From: Rhodospirillaceae bacterium
GTDB lineage: Bacteria; Pseudomonadota; Alphaproteobacteria; UBA8366; GCA-2717185
Direction of reading: 5' to 3'
NCBI GenBank assembly: GCA_002717185.1
Contig: PBDC01000031.1
Location: forward strand, 9,507-18,857
DNA: 9,351 nucleotides
Of the stretch, positions 5,426 through 9,351 are shown piece by piece. Within the stretch, counting starts at the first letter, position 1, and each line of letters begins with the position of its first letter. A program made the position numbers and the translations under genes. The notes beneath the pieces are model-generated. The model searched no databases. It saw nothing but the letters and a program-made list of their open reading frames with translations, and was not told the origin of the DNA.

Positions 5426-6715
5426 ATGAAACGTTTTGGAAAACTGGCGCGTCATCTTGCAGTCTTTGGGGCCGCGGTGGGGCTGATGATGGCCACCGCT
5501 GTGCAGGCCGCTGATACGATCAAGGTCGGCGTGTTGCATTCGCTGTCCGGTACTATGGCTATAAGCGAGACGACGCTGAAGGACACAGTCCTAATGTTAG
5601 TCGACGATTTGAACAAGAAGGGTGGCTTGCTGGGCAAGAAGGTAGAGGCGGTCGTGGTCGATCCGGCTTCCAATTGGCCACTGTTCGCGGAAAAGGCGCG
5701 TGAGCTGATTACCTCCAAGAAAGTCGATGTAGTGTTCGGGTGCTGGACATCGGTGTCCCGTAAGTCCGTGCTGCCGGTCTTCGAGGAACTAAACAGTATG
5801 CTGTTCTATCCGGTTCAGTATGAGGGCGAAGAGTCGTCCCGAAACGTTTTTTACACCGGTGCTGCCCCGAACCAGCAGGCGATCCCGGCCGTAGAGTATT
5901 TGATGAGCGAAGATGGCGGCGAAGCCAGGCGCTGGATACTGCTCGGCACTGATTATGTATATCCGCGCACGACCAACAAAATTCTGCGGGCCTTCCTGAA
6001 TTCTAAAGGCGTCAAGGAAGACGACATTATGGAGAATTACACCCCGTTCGGGCACTCCGACTGGCAAACGATCGTCGCCAAGGTTAAAAAGTTCGCCAGC
6101 GCTGGTAAGAAAACCGCCGTCGTCTCGACGATCAATGGCGATGCGAACGTGCCCTTTTACAAGGAACTCGCTAACCAGGGCATCAAGGCGGAAGATATCC
6201 CCGTCGTCGCCTTCTCGGTCGGTGAAGAGGAACTTGCTGGGCTCGACACGAAACCACTGGTTGGCCATCTCGCCGCTTGGAACTATTTCATGAGCGTCGA
6301 GACACCAGAGAACGAGGCGTTTATCAAAAAATGGCACACCTTCATCAAAGACGAGAAGCGCGTCACTAACGATCCAATGGAAGCGCACTATATCGGCTTC
6401 AGTATGTGGGTTCAGGCAGTCAAACAGGCCGGCACCACAGACGTCGATGCTGTCCGCCAGGCGATGTACGGCCAAAAGGTTAGCAACCTGACCGGTGGCG
6501 TCTCCATCATGAACACTAACCATCACTTGTCTAAGCCTGTCCTGATCGGCGAAGTGCAAGAAGATGGCCAGTTCGAGACTGTTTGGAGCACGGACGGCCT
6601 GGTAAAGGGTGATGCCTGGAGCGATTACATCCTTGAAAGCGCGAAGCTGACTGCCGATTGGACTTATCCCTGGGTTTGCGGCAACTGTGTCAAACCGAAC
6701 CACATGACTAACTAA
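5426..6715 (+). CDS. urtA: Urea ABC transporter substrate-binding protein UrtA
   Basis: UrtA is the periplasmic binding protein that captures urea for the UrtBCDE ABC transporter. The 429-residue precursor starts with a basic segment (MKRFGKLARH), a hydrophobic stretch and a probable signal peptidase I site (AVQA|AD, after residue 28). The mature protein begins DTIKVGVLHSLSGTMAISE, typical of type I periplasmic binding proteins of the UrtA/FmdD group. Other family segments are FGCWTSVSRKSVLPVFE, LFYPVQYEGEESS, LLGTDYVYPRTTN and the C-terminal TYPWVCGNC with two Cys. Length fits UrtA. An amide-binding FmdD-like role is the alternative, but the downstream urtB type favours urea. It is the first gene behind a sigma-54 promoter, so it is probably induced by nitrogen starvation. 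Confidence 0.95.
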   Translation: MKRFGKLARHLAVFGAAVGLMMATAVQAADTIKVGVLHSLSGTMAISETTLKDTVLMLVDDLNKKGGLLGKKVEAVVVDPASNWPLFAEKARELITSKKVDVVFGCWTSVSRKSVLPVFEELNSMLFYPVQYEGEESSRNVFYTGAAPNQQAIPAVEYLMSEDGGEARRWILLGTDYVYPRTTNKILRAFLNSKGVKEDDIMENYTPFGHSDWQTIVAKVKKFASAGKKTAVVSTINGDANVPFYKELANQGIKAEDIPVVAFSVGEEELAGLDTKPLVGHLAAWNYFMSVETPENEAFIKKWHTFIKDEKRVTNDPMEAHYIGFSMWVQAVKQAGTTDVDAVRQAMYGQKVSNLTGGVSIMNTNHHLSKPVLIGEVQEDGQFETVWSTDGLVKGDAWSDYILESAKLTADWTYPWVCGNCVKPNHMTN

Positions 6716-6727
6716 GGTTGTTTCCTC

Positions 6728-6767
6728 ACTGGCCGTGGATATGCTTGCGGGTGTATTTACGGCCAGT
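6728..6767 (+). other. Long stem-loop between urtA and urtB
   Basis: ACTGGCCGT (6728-6736) and ACGGCCAGT (6759-6767) are perfect 9-base inverted arms. Inside them further pairs (6737-6744 with 6751-6758, several of them G-U) extend the RNA stem to about 17 pairs closing a UUGCGG loop. No T-run follows, so it is probably not a full terminator. It begins 12 bases after the urtA stop. A likely role is 3' protection of urtA mRNA or partial termination, giving more binding protein than permease. Confidence 0.65.
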
Positions 6768-6809
6768 TCCTCATTTGACAAGAAAACCCATTAACGACGG
6801 GTCGATCCG

Positions 6810-8447
6810 ATGTGCGCAGTCCTGCGAATAATCGTGTGCGTCTTTGCTGCTGCTCTGGCGTCTTCGGCCGCAGCGCAGAACGATGAGACTACTCTGGCGA
6901 AACTGATCCGCGATCTTGGCCAGAAAAGTTTTGCCAAAAAATCGGAGGCGATTGACGCGTTGGTTTCAACTGGCGATCGTCGGGTCGTTACCGTGCTGGA
7001 GGCAATGCTTGCGCGTAATCTATTTCGGCGTAAGGCAGATGGCGCGATCCTGCTGAAGTTCGACAAAGATGGTAAAGCCGTATTCCAAGATCCGCTGAAC
7101 CAAGCCGCCGTCGCTGACACGAAGAAGATCAAGAAGGTCAGGATCAATAACAAGCTGCGCAAGAAACTGCGCGGCGTGATTGGCAGCCTCAGTTTGCAGC
7201 ACAAGGACCCCGCTAAACGCGTTTCCGCCGCTGACGCGGTTTTTAAATCTCGTGTGAAAGGGATGTCTGGACCGTTGCAGGCGGCGCTGGATACGGAACC
7301 CGACGACGCAGTTAGAGACCGAATGCGCAGGGCGCTCGGTGCGATTCAACTCGTTCACAGCTCTAATCCCGATTCTCGCATCGCCGCAATCAATACCCTC
7401 GGCGATTTTATTGATCGGGATGTGCGAAGCCTCTTGAACAGTTTACTGGTGAAGAAGAGCGACGGCGTGTTTGCAGAGCCCGCTAAACGGGTTCGGGATG
7501 CGGCTGCGGAGGTTTTGCATGCCGCGGAACGAAGTGCCGCCTTCTGGGACGCCGTGCAGAACCTATTTCAAGGTATTAGCCTTGGCTCAGTTCTGCTCCT
7601 TGCGGCGATTGGCCTCGCCATTACCTTTGGTGTCATGGGTGTCATCAATATGGCGCATGGTGAGATGGTTATGCTTGGTGCCTACACCACTTTCGTCGTG
7701 CAGGAGATCATTCGCACGCACGCACCCTATTTGTTTGATGTCTCGCTGTTCATCGCGATACCAAGCGCGTTTCTTGTTGCTGGCCTGGTCGGCGTGGCCA
7801 TCGAACGAAGCGTAATTCAATTCCTATACGGTCGAGCCTTGGAAACGTTGCTGGCTACCTGGGGCATCAGTCTGGTTCTGCAACAATTCGTGCGCAGCGT
7901 GTTCGGTCCGACCAACCGAGAGGTTGGCACGCCATCCTGGATGCAGGGCGCGATCCAGACAGCCGAAGGGCTGACCCTGACCTACAATCGCATCGCCATC
8001 ATAATTTTTTCCCTTGTCGTCCTCGGCGTGCTGCTGCTTGTGTTGCGCAAGACTTGGTTCGGCCTACAGATGCGTGCAGTCACGCAGAACCGGTCGATGT
8101 CGAGTGCCATGGGCATTCGCACTGGTTGGGTTGACGCAATGACTTTCGGCCTCGGTTCGGGTATCGCTGGCATCGCTGGTGTGGCACTCAGCCAGATCGA
8201 CAACGTCAGTCCCAACCTGGGACAGACCTACATTATCGATTCTTTCCTGGTCGTCGTCTTCGGTGGTGTCGGGAACCTTTTGGGTACATTGGTTGGTGCT
8301 CTCTCCTTGGGTGTCTTCAACAAATTTCTGGAACCCTACGCCGGGGCAGTTCTGGCCAAGATCCTCGTGCTGGTTGTTGTCATCCTGTTCATCCAAAGAC
8401 GGCCGCGCGGTTTGTTCGCGCTCAAGGGTCGCGCGGTGGAGAACTAA
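6810..8447 (+). CDS. urtB: Urea ABC transporter permease UrtB with N-terminal periplasmic domain
   Basis: UrtB is one of two inner-membrane permeases of the urea ABC transporter. Of its 545 residues, 1-22 form a signal-like segment. Residues about 25-240 form a basic, helical, HEAT-like domain characteristic of UrtB and absent from ordinary branched-chain amino acid permeases. From about 250 onward is a LivH-type membrane domain with many hydrophobic helices. It contains the conserved INMAHGEMVMLGAY (279-292), a cytoplasmic loop MRAVTQNRSMSSAMGI (421-436) that would contact the ATPase, and GGVGNLLGTLVGA (485-497). An in-frame TAA at 6792-6794 means the start cannot be much earlier than ATG 6810. 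The ribosome binding site is weak. It lies 94 bases after urtA and 3 bases before urtC, so it is in the same operon. Confidence 0.95.
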   Translation: MCAVLRIIVCVFAAALASSAAAQNDETTLAKLIRDLGQKSFAKKSEAIDALVSTGDRRVVTVLEAMLARNLFRRKADGAILLKFDKDGKAVFQDPLNQAAVADTKKIKKVRINNKLRKKLRGVIGSLSLQHKDPAKRVSAADAVFKSRVKGMSGPLQAALDTEPDDAVRDRMRRALGAIQLVHSSNPDSRIAAINTLGDFIDRDVRSLLNSLLVKKSDGVFAEPAKRVRDAAAEVLHAAERSAAFWDAVQNLFQGISLGSVLLLAAIGLAITFGVMGVINMAHGEMVMLGAYTTFVVQEIIRTHAPYLFDVSLFIAIPSAFLVAGLVGVAIERSVIQFLYGRALETLLATWGISLVLQQFVRSVFGPTNREVGTPSWMQGAIQTAEGLTLTYNRIAIIIFSLVVLGVLLLVLRKTWFGLQMRAVTQNRSMSSAMGIRTGWVDAMTFGLGSGIAGIAGVALSQIDNVSPNLGQTYIIDSFLVVVFGGVGNLLGTLVGALSLGVFNKFLEPYAGAVLAKILVLVVVILFIQRRPRGLFALKGRAVEN

Positions 8448-8450
8448 TTG

Positions 8451-9351
8451 ATGATGCGCCGTGGATTTGTCCTGCCTTACTTGACCGGCACGCCGCTCGG
8501 CGGGCGGATCCTCATTGGCGTGTTGGTGCTCCTGGCCGTGCTGGTGCCGGCCCTGAATCTGGTAGTCTCGCCGGATTCGATGCTGCACGTGCCCACATAT
8601 GTGGTGGCTCTGGCTGGCAAGTATCTTTGTTTCGCGCTGTTGGCGATCAGTGTCGATCTGATCTGGGGCTATTGCGGCATCCTGAGCCTTGGACACGGTG
8701 CATTTTTCTCGCTTGGCGGCTATGCGATGGGCATGTATCTCATGCGACAGATCGGTGACCGCGGCGTCTATAAGGACCCCGTGCTGCCTGACTTCATGGT
8801 ATTTCTGAACTGGAAGGAATTGCCTTGGTACTGGAGCGGCTTCGACGTCTTTCCGTTTGCCATGCTTATGGTGCTGCTTGCGCCGGGCTTGCTGGCCCTG
8901 GTGTTCGGATTTTTCGCCTTCCGCTCGAGGGTAACTGGTGTTTACCTTTCGATCATTACCCAGGCGATGACGTTTGCCTTAATGTTGGCATTTTTTCGCA
9001 ACGATATGGGTTTTGGTGGCAATAACGGGCTAACGGATTTTAAGGATCTCCTCGGTTTCAACCTACAATCGGATGCGACCCGTGCCGGCCTCTTCGTCGC
9101 CTCGGCCCTCGCCCTCGCAGCGGGATATCTGCTCAGCCTTTTCATCGTGAAATCGAAGCTTGGCCGGGTGTTGGTGGCGATCCGCGATGCGGAAAGTCGA
9201 GCCCGCTTCCTTGGGTATAGGGTTGAATATTATAAACTGTTCGTCTTCACGGTATCTGCAATGATGGCAGGTGTGGCTGGGGCGCTTTATGTGCCGCAGG
9301 TCGGCATTATTAATCCTAGCGAGTTCTCGCCCGCCAACTCGATCGAGATCG
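8451..9351 (+). CDS. urtC: Urea ABC transporter permease UrtC, 3' end cut by window
   Basis: UrtC is the LivM-type second permease, pairing with UrtB in the inner membrane. The frame is open from ATG 8451 to the window end, giving 300 residues; family members are usually about 350-380. Hydrophobic helices alternate with short loops. Landmarks are LSLGHGAFFSLGGYAMGMYL (79-97), which is the LivM signature, and a loop rich in Trp and Pro (about 108-136) typical of UrtC. FRNDMGFGGNNGLTDF (182-197) follows, then GRVLVAIRDAESRARFLGY (238-256), the cytoplasmic ATPase-contact loop. Tandem ATGs at 8451 and 8454 leave the start uncertain by one codon. The gene begins 3 bases after the urtB stop, indicating translational coupling. 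urtD and urtE should follow outside the window. Confidence 0.93.
   Translation, partial: MMRRGFVLPYLTGTPLGGRILIGVLVLLAVLVPALNLVVSPDSMLHVPTYVVALAGKYLCFALLAISVDLIWGYCGILSLGHGAFFSLGGYAMGMYLMRQIGDRGVYKDPVLPDFMVFLNWKELPWYWSGFDVFPFAMLMVLLAPGLLALVFGFFAFRSRVTGVYLSIITQAMTFALMLAFFRNDMGFGGNNGLTDFKDLLGFNLQSDATRAGLFVASALALAAGYLLSLFIVKSKLGRVLVAIRDAESRARFLGYRVEYYKLFVFTVSAMMAGVAGALYVPQVGIINPSEFSPANSIEI

Noticed and set aside
5789..6781. 330-codon open frame on the - strand opposite urtA
   Set aside because: It overlaps an unmistakable UrtA coding sequence, contains no family motif, and shows no ribosome binding site or context of its own.
8064..8696. 210-codon open frame on the - strand across urtB and urtC
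   Set aside because: Its composition is very rich in Gln, Asp, His and Arg, as expected from reading membrane-protein genes backwards; both + strand genes are secure.

Overview
The window reads as proteobacterial DNA, probably alphaproteobacterial. That guess rests on the moderately GC-rich coding sequence, the sigma-54 promoter architecture and the style of the urea transporter genes; no rRNA or marker gene is present to confirm it. It holds two functional blocks separated by a short AT-rich divergent control region. No tRNA, rRNA, CRISPR array, insertion sequence or phage gene was seen.

Block 1 (1-3698, + strand) is a CoA-thioester catabolic cluster. It contains the 3' part of a dual-domain class III (CaiB/BaiF) CoA-transferase and two crotonase-superfamily proteins that are not ordinary enoyl-CoA hydratases by their active-site residues. 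A short broken remnant of what looks like a cyclase/kynurenine-formamidase-like hydrolase follows (3700-3936), then about 380 bases with no recognisable gene. A short-chain dehydrogenase/reductase (4319-5101, - strand) converges on this block. A reasonable but unproven reading is that the transferase activates a carboxylic acid as its CoA thioester, the crotonases process the acyl-CoA, and the SDR acts on a hydroxy or keto intermediate. The substrate cannot be read from the sequence.

Block 2 (5367-9351, + strand) is the start of a urea ABC transporter operon: urtA (periplasmic urea-binding protein), urtB (permease with an N-terminal periplasmic helical-repeat domain) and the first 300 codons of urtC (second permease, cut by the window end). 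urtD and urtE, and often urease genes, would be expected downstream.

The clearest regulatory signal is a full-consensus sigma-54 (-24/-12) promoter at 5367-5382, 43 bases ahead of the urtA start codon. An IHF-like site and two dyads lie upstream where an enhancer-binding protein such as NtrC might bind. This fits nitrogen-limitation control of urea uptake. A long stem-loop between urtA and urtB probably sets more binding protein than permease.

No clearly new biological system was found. The items most worth a second look are the sigma-54 control region, the two crotonases with missing catalytic glutamates, the cyclase-like remnant with an in-frame stop inside a palindrome, the perfect 9-bp inverted repeat ahead of the SDR gene, and the urtA-urtB stem-loop.
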